A stretch of 64,000 nucleotides of DNA, from the NCBI GenBank assembly GCA_003020945.1, contig PXRU01000002.1:96097-160096 (forward strand), written 5' to 3'. The position numbers and the translations under genes are program-made. The notes beneath the pieces were generated by a model, which saw only the letters and a program-made list of their open reading frames with translations, was not told the DNA's origin and made no database searches. Each line of letters opens with the position of its first letter. Position 1 is the stretch's first letter. Positions 38,536 through 46,166 of this stretch are shown in pieces. The stretch comes from Halobacteriales archaeon QS_6_71_20. GTDB taxonomy: Archaea > Halobacteriota > Halobacteria > Halobacteriales > Haloferacaceae.

Positions 38536-40104
38536 ATGACTGTCGGCGACCCGGTTCTGGCCGAACGGGTGCGCGAGATACTGGAGACGGACGCCGAGAC
38601 GTTCCGCCGTCGGGCGGAGGCGGACGCGGAGACGGTGAAGACGGAGCTGCACGACGGCACGTTCGACAACCACCAGTCGATCGTCGGCCTGGAGTACGAG
38701 TTCTACGCCGTCTCCGAGGGGCGGTGGCGGGAGGGCGACCCGCATACGGGCGAGCCCGGCGAGGGCACCGCCTACCACCTCGGGCGGGTGCCGCGGCGGA
38801 TGCTGGAGCTGATCGGCTTCGAGAAGGAGCTGGGGCTTCACAACGCCGAGATGACCACCAGCCCCCAGCCGCTCAACGCCGACGGGCTCCGGGCGCAGGC
38901 GTCTGAGGTGCGCGCCAGGCTGAACGCCGCGCTGGAGACGACCGGCGCGGAGGGGATGTGCCTCGTCTCCGACGCCGTCTGGACGATCCCGCCGGCCGGC
39001 GAGACGGCCGGGGAGTACCTCCTCGACTCCATCGAGGACGACGGCGTCCGCGTCGCCACGAACATGAGCGACGCCGTCCGCTACCACGCGATGGCCAACG
39101 CGGCCGACCGGGAGTCGTTCTCGCTGGAGGCCCCCCACGTCGGCCTGACCGCGGACACGGTGATGACCGAGAGCCTCATCACGTCGATCCAGCCCCACTA
39201 CCAGGTCGCCAGCGCGGAGAACATCCCCGTCAACCACGACCTCGCGCTCAGGGTCGCCGGGCCGCTGCTCGCGCTCGGCGTCAACGCGCCGCTGCTCCCG
39301 CCGGACCTCTACGACGAGTCGGCCACTCCGGAGGCGATCCTCCGTGACGGCTGGGACGAGACCCGCGTCGCCGTCTTCGAGTCCGTCCTCAACGCGGAGG
39401 GTGCGGAGAAGGTGACGTTCCCCGAGGACCTCGACAGCGTCGCCGAGGCGGTCGACCGCGTCGCCGCCGACGCGACGATGGTGCCGATGCCCGTCGAGGA
39501 GGGCGACCGCTTCGACGACGCCTTCGCGACGCTCCGGCGCAAACACGGGACGTACTGGCGGTGGGTCCGCCCGGTGTTCGACGGCGCGACCCGGTCGAGC
39601 GCGAACGCACGCATCGAGTTCCGCCCGATCCCCGCCCAGCCGACCGTCCGCGACTCCGTCGCCTTCCTCGCCGCGTTCGCGGGGCTGATGGAGAGCCTCC
39701 CGCGCCGGCGCCACCCGGTCGCCGACCTCGACTGGGAGACGGCGGAGGCGAACTTCTACGCGGCCGTCCGCGACGGGATCGACGCCGACCTCTCGTGGAT
39801 CGCCACGGACGGCGCCGAGACGACCGACCGCGACGCGATCTTCGACGACCTGCTGTCGCACGCCGAGGCGGGGCTTGAGGACGCGGGCCTCACGGAGTCG
39901 GAGGCCAGAGGTTACCTCGAACCGCTTCGCTGGCGGGCGGACGCCGGGATCACGCCCGCGGACTGGAAACGGGCCCGCGTGCGCGACCGCATGGCGGTCG
40001 GCGACGGGTTCGCCGAGGCCGTCCACGCCATGCAGCGCACGTACATCGACCACCAGGCGAGCACGCTGGTCGACGGCACGCTCGCCGACTGGGTCGAGAG
40101 GTAG
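38536..40104 (+). CDS. Glutamate-cysteine ligase (GCS2)-like protein
   Basis: The 522-residue protein shows features of the glutamate-cysteine ligase superfamily. These are an early SIVGLEYEFYAV strand with acidic residues (residues 47-58), LGLHNAEMTTSPQPL near 98, ATNMSDAVRYHAMAN near 180, and SANARIEFRPIPAQPTVRD near 355 with the typical R-x-E-x-R core. Haloarchaea use gamma-glutamylcysteine as their main thiol, so a role in its synthesis is possible, but the family contains other amide-forming enzymes and this member is longer than the usual GshA. The ATG at 38536 follows 250 bases without a gene. Confidence 0.65.
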   Translation: MTVGDPVLAERVREILETDAETFRRRAEADAETVKTELHDGTFDNHQSIVGLEYEFYAVSEGRWREGDPHTGEPGEGTAYHLGRVPRRMLELIGFEKELGLHNAEMTTSPQPLNADGLRAQASEVRARLNAALETTGAEGMCLVSDAVWTIPPAGETAGEYLLDSIEDDGVRVATNMSDAVRYHAMANAADRESFSLEAPHVGLTADTVMTESLITSIQPHYQVASAENIPVNHDLALRVAGPLLALGVNAPLLPPDLYDESATPEAILRDGWDETRVAVFESVLNAEGAEKVTFPEDLDSVAEAVDRVAADATMVPMPVEEGDRFDDAFATLRRKHGTYWRWVRPVFDGATRSSANARIEFRPIPAQPTVRDSVAFLAAFAGLMESLPRRRHPVADLDWETAEANFYAAVRDGIDADLSWIATDGAETTDRDAIFDDLLSHAEAGLEDAGLTESEARGYLEPLRWRADAGITPADWKRARVRDRMAVGDGFAEAVHAMQRTYIDHQASTLVDGTLADWVER

Positions 40105-40354
40105 CCCGACCCGGCGGCCTCACGGGGAGAGCTGCGAGGTCAACTCGCCCCGCCGTCGTCGACGCCGCCCGCGTGTCGGTAGCCGTACCGTTGTCCGCGA
40201 GGGACACGTCGCCGTTCTTGAGGCTGCCGCGACCGCCGGGAGAGCGCGACGCCCGCGACGAGGCCGGCTGCGATGCTCGTCAGCGCGGGGCCGACAGTGA
40301 TTCACAAGTGCGTCCCGAAGTCGGATACCGGGCCGTGGCGGCCCGAGGGGGCCG

Positions 40355-41080
40355 TTACGCCAGCAGCTCGTCGATCTCCTCGTGTTTCGTGACCTCGACG
40401 CCCTCGTCGGTCACGACGCACATGTTGATCCCGTTGCCGGTGGCGGTATCGCGCTCCAACGCGGAGTTGACCGCGCGGGCGGCGACCGACTTCGCCTCCT
40501 CGATCGAGAGGTCCTCGGAGTACTCCTGTTCGAGCACGCCCAGCGCGAACTGCGAGCCGGAGCCGGTGACGGTGTACTCCTCCTCGGTCATCCCGCCGGC
40601 GGCGTCGATGGAGTAGACGTGTGCGCCCTCGTCGTCGACGCCGCCCAGGATCGGCTGGACGATGAAGAACGCCCCCGAGCGGAGGAGGTTCCCCGTCAGC
40701 GTCGACAGCGCCTGCATGCTCATCTCCTTGCCGCGGCGCGCCTCGTAGAGGTTCGTCTCTGCCTTCAGCGTCTGGATCAGGTTCTGGGCGGCCGACACCG
40801 AGCCCGCGATCGTGAGCGCGCCCGTCGGGTGGATCTCCTCGACCTTCTGGACGTCTTTCGAGGAGACCATCCGGCCCAGCGAGGCGCGCATGTCGGTCGC
40901 GAGCACGACGCCCTCCTCCGTGCGGAGGCCGACGGTCGTCGTTCCGGTCTTCATCTCGCCCTCGCCGGTCGACCGAGCGCGGCGCTCGTCGGCGTTGGGG
41001 AACTCGCCGATCTCGGGCCCGAACACGGTCTGGTCGGCCCCGGTGGCGTCGAAGTCCGCGAGGTCACTAGATGGTCGCAT
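40355..41080 (-). CDS. psmB: 20S proteasome beta subunit
   Basis: This is the peptide-cutting subunit of the archaeal 20S proteasome, made as a precursor of 241 residues. Self-cleavage after Gly46 in EMKTG-TTTVGL exposes the catalytic Thr47. The active-site Asp and Lys lie in VLATDMRASLGRMVSSKDVQKV, and YTVTGSGSQFALGVLEQEY is also conserved. A TATA-like CATTTATCA on this strand near 41105-41113 lies 27 bases before the start. A PAC2-family protein possibly linked to proteasome assembly is encoded at 55.8 kb, not adjacent. Confidence 0.95.
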   Translation of the reverse strand: MRPSSDLADFDATGADQTVFGPEIGEFPNADERRARSTGEGEMKTGTTTVGLRTEEGVVLATDMRASLGRMVSSKDVQKVEEIHPTGALTIAGSVSAAQNLIQTLKAETNLYEARRGKEMSMQALSTLTGNLLRSGAFFIVQPILGGVDDEGAHVYSIDAAGGMTEEEYTVTGSGSQFALGVLEQEYSEDLSIEEAKSVAARAVNSALERDTATGNGINMCVVTDEGVEVTKHEEIDELLA

Positions 41081-41144
41081 TGACCCCCGCTAGGGCTCGG
41101 CCGCTGATAAATGCACCCTTTGAGGAACTCGATCGACCGCCGCG

Positions 41145-41363
41145 CTATCGCTCGGTCTCGCCCGCCGGCCCGTCGGCGTCCCCGGTGTCGGTCGCGGCGT
41201 CGTACGCCTCGTGGATGCGAGCGACGACGGCTCCCATCGGGAGGCGGAGTCCGGCCTGACGGCCGAGGAACACGAGCGGGAACGCGAGGATCCCCGCGAG
41301 GACGGTCAGGTGGTGGAGCGCGAACAGCCCGGTCGTGCGGACGGCGCGAACGGCGTGCGTCAT
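41145..41363 (-). CDS. Small membrane protein, unknown function
   Basis: The 72-residue protein has one long or two short hydrophobic helices (ALHHLTVLAGILAFPLVF, then AGLRLPMGAVV) and an acidic tail ending PAGETER. The start at 41363 is supported by a clear TATA box (GTTTATATAC on the minus strand, 41391-41400) about 28 bases upstream. It is upstream of psmB on the same strand with 64 bases between. No family recognised. Confidence 0.6.
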   Translation of the reverse strand: MTHAVRAVRTTGLFALHHLTVLAGILAFPLVFLGRQAGLRLPMGAVVARIHEAYDAATDTGDADGPAGETER

Positions 41364-41664
41364 TACCGTACCGCCTCTCGGGCGACTCCAGTATATAAAC
41401 GTATCGGGGCACCTCTCGGTTCGATCTTCTCGCAGTACTGCGATCCGGTCGATGGAGCCGCGCGCCCGGTCGACGGCGACCGGTTGGGAGCGGGCGCCGT
41501 TCCGTTCCGACCGCGGACGCCGTGGTTGCCCGTAAGTTATGGGAAACTTCGTAGTGTCGTGCGGGTTCCGTCCGGCGGCGAGTACGCCGGGACTACCCGC
41601 CCGTCGACGGGCGGCGTCACGGGCGAACCACAAGGGGCAAACCCCGCCGGACCGACCGGGGGGT
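41364..41664. other. Gene-free divergent region with one strong TATA box
   Basis: About 300 bases between the small membrane protein gene and the DUF555 gene. The only feature I can support is the TATA box at 41391-41400 for the leftward gene. No clear promoter is visible for the rightward gene. Confidence 0.6.
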
Positions 41665-42033
41665 ATGAGCAACTATCTCGTCGCGCTGGAGGCGGCCTGG
41701 CTGGTTCGTGACGTGGAGTCCGTCGACGACGCCATCGGCGTCGCGGTCAGCGAGGCGGGCCGCCGCCTCAACGAGGCCGACAAGGAGTTCGTCGACGTGG
41801 AGGTGGGGGCGACGCCGTGTCCCGCCTGCGGGGAGCCGTTCGACTCGGCGTTCATCGCCGCCTCGACCGCCCTCGTCGGCCTGATGCTGGAGATCGACGT
41901 GTTCAACGCCGACAGCGAGGAACACGCCACCCGCATCGCCAAAAGCGAGGTCGGCGGGCCGCTGCGCGACGTGCCGCTCGACGTTATCGACGTGGTCGAG
42001 ACGGAGGACGACGAGGACGAAGGCGCCCGGTAG
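41665..42033 (+). CDS. DUF555 (UPF0212) family protein
   Basis: The 122-residue protein matches the archaeal UPF0212 family of unknown function. It begins SNYLVALEAAWLVRDVESVDDAIGVAVSEAG and has a zinc-type Cys pair in TPCPACGEPFDSAFI near residue 52. IDVFNADSEEHATRIAKSEVG and the PLRDVPLDVIDV ending are also typical. An acidic tail follows. The ATG at 41665 is the family start. It is followed by the XRE-CBS regulator gene 53 bases downstream, which has its own promoter. Confidence 0.85.
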   Translation: MSNYLVALEAAWLVRDVESVDDAIGVAVSEAGRRLNEADKEFVDVEVGATPCPACGEPFDSAFIAASTALVGLMLEIDVFNADSEEHATRIAKSEVGGPLRDVPLDVIDVVETEDDEDEGAR

Positions 42034-42055
42034 ACGGCGACCGCCCCGACCGAAC

Positions 42056-42078
42056 GCTTTTTAATTACCCCGGGTAAT
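42056..42078 (+). promoter_or_regulatory. TATA box and palindromic operator of the XRE-CBS gene
   Basis: CTTTTTAATTA (about 42057-42067) is a strong TATA element about 25 bases before the ATG at 42087. Overlapping its end is the near-perfect palindrome ATTACCCCGGGTAAT at 42064-42078 (7-base arms around one C), followed by a second half-site CCGGGTA at 42081-42087. Placement between TATA box and start fits a repressor site, possibly for the encoded helix-turn-helix protein itself. Confidence 0.6.
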
Positions 42079-42086
42079 CTCCGGGT

Positions 42087-42626
42087 ATGGAGCTCCCGAC
42101 GCCGCAGGACCTGCGCGAGCGGCGGACCGCGCTGGATCTCACCCAGAGCGCCCTCGCCGAGCGCGCGGACGTGTCGCAGCCGCTCATCGCCCGGATCGAG
42201 GGTGGTGACGTCGACCCCCGACTGTCGACCCTGCGCCGGATCGTCGAGGCGCTCGACGAGGTGGAGGGGGACGTGGTTCGCGCCCGCGACATCATGCACG
42301 AGGACGTCATCAGCGTCGCGCCCGACAGCTCCGTCCGGGAGGCCGTCGAGCAGATGGAGGGAGAGGCGTACTCCCAGCTCCCGGTGATCCAGAACGGCAC
42401 TCCCGTCGGCTCGATCTCCTTTTCGGACGTGAACCAGGCGGGCGGCGACGCCGCGGAACTCCCCGTTAGCGAGGGGATGTCGGAGTCGTTCCCGCCGGTA
42501 AGTCCCGACGCGACCGTCGACGAGATCCGGAACCTGCTGGAGCACTACAAAGCCGTCGTCGTCACCGAGGGCGGCGACGCCGCCGGCATCATCACCGAGG
42601 CGGACCTGGCGGCGCGGCTCTCGTGA
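42087..42626 (+). CDS. XRE-type helix-turn-helix protein with CBS pair
   Basis: The 179-residue protein has an XRE helix-turn-helix in residues 5-60 (LRERRTALDLTQSALAERAD, then VSQPLIARIEGGDVDPRLSTL). Two CBS units follow (around 66-118, with [19 protein letters not shown], and 125-178, ending GIITEADLAARLS). CBS pairs bind adenine nucleotides or related ligands, so this is probably a ligand-responsive transcription regulator. Its promoter carries a palindrome suited to autoregulation. The target genes are not evident. Confidence 0.88.
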   Translation: MELPTPQDLRERRTALDLTQSALAERADVSQPLIARIEGGDVDPRLSTLRRIVEALDEVEGDVVRARDIMHEDVISVAPDSSVREAVEQMEGEAYSQLPVIQNGTPVGSISFSDVNQAGGDAAELPVSEGMSESFPPVSPDATVDEIRNLLEHYKAVVVTEGGDAAGIITEADLAARLS

Positions 42627-42683
42627 GCGGCCCGGACCGCGCGCCGGCCCCGCCCGCGCCGCGCGGTCGACCCGCTCCCGGCG

Positions 42684-43850
42684 CTACAGCGAGTTCCTGA
42701 TCTTCTCGAAGAACCCCTCGCTCACGTCGATCTCCTCGCCGCCGGCCTCGGCGAACTGCTGTAGCGCCTCGCGCTGCTCGGCCGTGAGGTCCTCGGGCGT
42801 AACGACCTGCACCTGCACGTAGAGGTCGCCGTCGCCGCGGCGGCGCAGCCGGGGCATCCCCTTCCCCCTCAGGCGGAACGTCTCGCCGCTTTGGGTGCCG
42901 GCGGGCACCTCGAACTCGACGCTCCCGTCGAGCGTCTCCAGCTGGATCGTGTCGCCGAAGACGGCCTGCGGGAACGAGACCGGCTCGGTGAGGTGGAGGT
43001 CGGCGCCGTCGCGCTCGAAGCGGTCGTGGCCCTCCACGTGCACCTCGATGAGGAGGTCGCCGTCGCGGGCGCCGGGCTCGCCGGGCGCGCCCTCGCCGTC
43101 CATCCGGAGCGTCTGGCCGTCCTGGATGCCGGCGGGTACGTCGACCGAGAGACCGGCCTCCTCCCGGGTGACGCCGGAGCCGTCACAGGCCGTACAGTCC
43201 TCGGAGTACAGTTCCCCCTCGCCCTCGCACTGCGGACAGGTGCCGGTCTGCTGGACGCGCCCGAGCGGCGTCTGCTGCACCTGTCGCACCTGCCCGCGCC
43301 CGTCGCACTGCGGGCACGTCCGCACGTCCGCGTCTGCGGGATGGCCCGAGCCGCCGCACTCCTCACAACGAGTGGGGCGCGCCACGGTGAACTGCTTGGT
43401 GACGCCGTCGTGGGCCTCCTGGATGTCGATCTCCAGGTTCGTGCGGAGGTCCTTCCCCGGCCGGGGACCGCCGCGGCCGCCCCCGCCGCCGAAGAACTCC
43501 TCGAAGATGTCGCCGAGGCCGCCCATCCCCCCGCCCCCCATGCCGCCGCCCGCGCCGCCGAAGGGGCCGCCGCCCGTCCCGCCGGCGCCGCCGGGGCCGC
43601 CCCCCTCGAAGCCGCCGCGCTTCTCGGCCTGCTCGAACTGCTCGTGGCCCATGCGGTCGTACGCCTGGCGCTTCTCCTCGTCGGTGAGGACCTCCTTGGC
43701 CTTCTTCACCCGCTTGAACTTCTCCTCGGCGTCGGGCTCGTCGCTCACGTCCGGGTGGTACTCGGTCGCCTTCTGGCGGTACGCCTGCTGGATCTCCTCC
43801 TCGGACGCGTCCCGCGAGACCCCGAGCACGTCGTAGAAGTCCTCGCTCAT
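42684..43850 (-). CDS. dnaJ: Chaperone protein DnaJ (type I Hsp40)
   Basis: The 388-residue co-chaperone delivers substrates to DnaK and stimulates its ATPase. It has the J domain (residues 1-70) with the HPD motif in TEYHPDVSDEPD, a Gly/Phe-rich stretch (80-130), four zinc-binding Cys pairs (CEECGGSG, CPQCDGRG, CPQCEGEG, CTACDGSG, residues about 158-225) and the two C-terminal substrate domains. A TATA-like TTCAAATA on this strand (43879-43886) lies about 29 bases upstream, and a direct repeat GTTGATC-GTTGATC at 43853-43866 lies between it and the start. Unlike the common dnaJ-dnaK-grpE order, an unrelated gene on the other strand separates it from dnaK. Confidence 0.96.
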   Translation of the reverse strand: MSEDFYDVLGVSRDASEEEIQQAYRQKATEYHPDVSDEPDAEEKFKRVKKAKEVLTDEEKRQAYDRMGHEQFEQAEKRGGFEGGGPGGAGGTGGGPFGGAGGGMGGGGMGGLGDIFEEFFGGGGGRGGPRPGKDLRTNLEIDIQEAHDGVTKQFTVARPTRCEECGGSGHPADADVRTCPQCDGRGQVRQVQQTPLGRVQQTGTCPQCEGEGELYSEDCTACDGSGVTREEAGLSVDVPAGIQDGQTLRMDGEGAPGEPGARDGDLLIEVHVEGHDRFERDGADLHLTEPVSFPQAVFGDTIQLETLDGSVEFEVPAGTQSGETFRLRGKGMPRLRRRGDGDLYVQVQVVTPEDLTAEQREALQQFAEAGGEEIDVSEGFFEKIRNSL

Positions 43851-44278
43851 CTGTTGATCGTTGATCGAACGCTCGGGCTATTTGAATCGCGTGGCTCGCG
43901 AGAGGATCCGTGTCCGTCGGTTCGCCCGTCGCGTCCGCCCGGTTCGACGGTCGCCGCGGCACCGCTCGAACGCCGCCGGAGCGACGCGGCGATGTGCTCG
44001 CTCGCGTCCGCGCCCGGAGACCGGCAACCCGCTGGCGGTCGAGAGCGCCGGCGCTCACGGCATCGACCTCGCCAGTCGGGTCCCCTCTCAGCTACGGCTC
44101 GCCGAGATGGTCGTCGAAGGTGCCGACGAGCGCGGGCCATCCATCGCCGCGAGAGGTTCGAGGACCTGACCCACCCGAAGGACGAGGGGCCGGGCGTCGA
44201 GCGAGGCGGCGCCCGCTCCGCCGGCGCATTCCCTCACAAGCCGAGCGCTTATGACGCCGGAATGTCGCTTCTGTCTGC
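43851..44278. other. Gene-free region between dnaJ and the DUF389 gene
   Basis: It contains the dnaJ promoter at the left and a TATA-like GCTTATGA at 44247-44254 for the rightward unit at the right. Between them I see no coding sequence with convincing character; open frames there are Arg-rich. Confidence 0.55.
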
Positions 44279-44377
44279 ATGACTGCCGTCAGCGTGATCC
44301 CCCGGGGTGTGTCCCCGTCCGTGGGTTCGTTCGCCCCCCGACCGTCACCGAACGACAGCCCGGGGGATCGGATGTGA
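44279..44377 (+). CDS. Possible 32-residue leader peptide overlapping the DUF389 start
   Basis: A TATA-like GCTTATGA at 44247-44254 predicts a transcript starting at about 44279, exactly at an ATG. The frame runs 32 codons (Ser/Pro/Gly-rich, ending GDRM) to a TGA at 44375-44377, which overlaps the GTG start of the DUF389 gene at 44374 (GTGA). This layout suggests a leaderless mini-gene whose translation delivers ribosomes to the downstream start. There is no homology I recognise; it may simply be the way the transcript is read. Confidence 0.4.
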   Translation: MTAVSVIPRGVSPSVGSFAPRPSPNDSPGDRM

Positions 44378-45663
44378 GACAGCTTCACGTCCGGGTGCCG
44401 GCGTCCGAGCGGTCGAGCGTCGAGACCGTCCTCGAGGACCTCGGTACCGACTACGTCACCGCGACCGGCGACGACGGCGTCCATTTCTTCTCGCCGGTTC
44501 CGACGGCGGCCGTCTCGGACGCCCTCGACGGATTAGACGACGCGGACATCGACTCGGACGTCTACACCGTCGTCACGAAAGGCGAGTTCGCGCACACCGA
44601 CGAGTTCTCCGAGCTCAAGCGCCGGTACAGCGACGAGATCCCGACCCTCTCGCGGGCGGAACTCGACGCGACGATACAGGAGTTGCGGTGGCCGTCCCGC
44701 CTGTACTACGGCGGGACGGTGCTCAGCGTGCTCGCCGCGATGTGCGGGCTGCTCCTCGACCAGCCCGCGCTCGTCATCGGGGCGATGGTCATCGCCCCCC
44801 AGGTCAGCGCCGCTCTCGCGGCCCCGGCGGCGGCCGTAGACGGCGAGTGGGACGTCTTCACGGGCAGCATCAGGGAACAGGTACTGGGTCTCGCTTTAGC
44901 GATCCTCGTCGCGGCCCCCTTCGCGCTGGCGCTTCGGCGGACCGGATTCGTTCCGCCGACGGTCGATGTCACGAGCATCGAACTCATCGGCGTCAGACTC
45001 GCACCGTCGCTTCTCAGCACCATCGGCGCTACCGTCGCGGGTATCGTCGGCGCGTACGGCTACTCGACCGAACAGTCGTCCTCCCTCGTGGGCGTCATGA
45101 TCGCCGCGGCGATCGTCCCCGCGGCCGGCGGCGTCGGTCTCGGCCTCGCGTGGGGGGAGCAGGCGTACGCCGTCGGGTCGTTGCTCCTCCTTTCGGTGAA
45201 CGTACTCGCCATCAACGTCGGCGCGTTCGTGACGTTTCTGCTCTCGGGGTATGAACCGCCGTGGCTGTTCGGGGAGCAGTCGCTCGGGGACTCGGTTCCC
45301 GATGCGGACGTGCGCCGCGTGTACGCGACGATCCTCCTGCTGGCCGTGGCGACCGTCGCGACCGGCGCCTTGACCGCCTCGCAGATCGGTCTCAACCACC
45401 AGACGAAAGGGGCCGTTCAGGAGGCGATGTCGTCGCCGGCCTACGCCGACCTCGACACGACCGGTGTGACGACGGAGTACGGCGGTCCCGGCGCTCCGCC
45501 GGGACCGACCTCGGTCATCGTCACGGTGAGCGGCCCGCCCGCGACGCCGCCCGACGGCCTCGTTTCGGATCTCGAGAGCGAGATAGAGCGCCGGACGGAC
45601 CGGGACGTCGCGGTCGCGGTCGATTACCGGTCGTCACGGACCGTGAACGCCTCGACCGGCTGA
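44374..45663 (+). CDS. DUF389 (TIGR00341-like) membrane protein
   Basis: The 429-residue protein has an N-terminal soluble domain (residues 1-105; starts RQLHVRVPASERSSVETVLEDL). Six to eight hydrophobic helices follow, with family-like segments LVIGAMVIAPQVSAAL near 130 and VGVMIAAAIVPAAGGVGLGLAWG near 235. A C-terminal domain contains VIVTVSGPPATPPDGLVSDLESEIERR. Function is unknown in the family. The GTG at 44374 is chosen because the N-terminal domain begins there. It lies on the opposite strand between dnaJ and dnaK, separating two genes that are usually adjacent, so it was probably inserted. Confidence 0.75.
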   Translation: MRQLHVRVPASERSSVETVLEDLGTDYVTATGDDGVHFFSPVPTAAVSDALDGLDDADIDSDVYTVVTKGEFAHTDEFSELKRRYSDEIPTLSRAELDATIQELRWPSRLYYGGTVLSVLAAMCGLLLDQPALVIGAMVIAPQVSAALAAPAAAVDGEWDVFTGSIREQVLGLALAILVAAPFALALRRTGFVPPTVDVTSIELIGVRLAPSLLSTIGATVAGIVGAYGYSTEQSSSLVGVMIAAAIVPAAGGVGLGLAWGEQAYAVGSLLLLSVNVLAINVGAFVTFLLSGYEPPWLFGEQSLGDSVPDADVRRVYATILLLAVATVATGALTASQIGLNHQTKGAVQEAMSSPAYADLDTTGVTTEYGGPGAPPGPTSVIVTVSGPPATPPDGLVSDLESEIERRTDRDVAVAVDYRSSRTVNASTG

Positions 45664-46166
45664 TAGCTTCGGTCGTGCATCGGCAAACTGACGGTCGCAC
45701 AGGAGTGCTCCAAGTGGCCTGCCCCGGGCGAGCGGTGAATCGTCGCCTCGACGGCCCGTGACCGACGGTATGCGGTTCCGGCCCGCCGACCGCACCACGG
45801 GCGTGCTCGCGGGTCGTTTCGGCTCGCAGCTCCTTCCGGTCACCGCTCGCCGGATCGCGGACCTCCTGTCGGTCGGCCCTCCCGGTCCTCGCTCGCGTCA
45901 GCGAGGCGCTCCCTGGCGGTCGCGTCCCGCTACGTCCCGTCCTCCGAGCCCGAGAGGACGGCCTGTTCTTCGCCGTCGCCGTCCACCTCAGAACCTCGCT
46001 TCGCTCGCTTCTCGAAACGACGAACGATTCGCCACGCTCGTCAATCGAGCAGACGACTCCTCGGACTCTACGGGTCCTCGTCCACTTCAGAAACCTCACC
46101 CCGCTCGGGTTCTGAAACCGCGGAAGATTCACTCCGTCCGTCTTCCGAGTCTCGAACGCGACGAGC
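45664..46166. other. Gene-free region rich in TCGCTCGC-type simple sequence
   Basis: The 503 bases between the DUF389 and dnaK stops have no gene. They contain TCGCTCGCG, CTTCGCTCGCTTC and short inverted pairs such as CCTCGCT and AGCGAGG (about 45890-45910), plus repeated CTCGGA/TCCGAG words. The composition is like the simple sequence inserted in frame in the acetyl-CoA synthetase gene. Confidence 0.6.
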
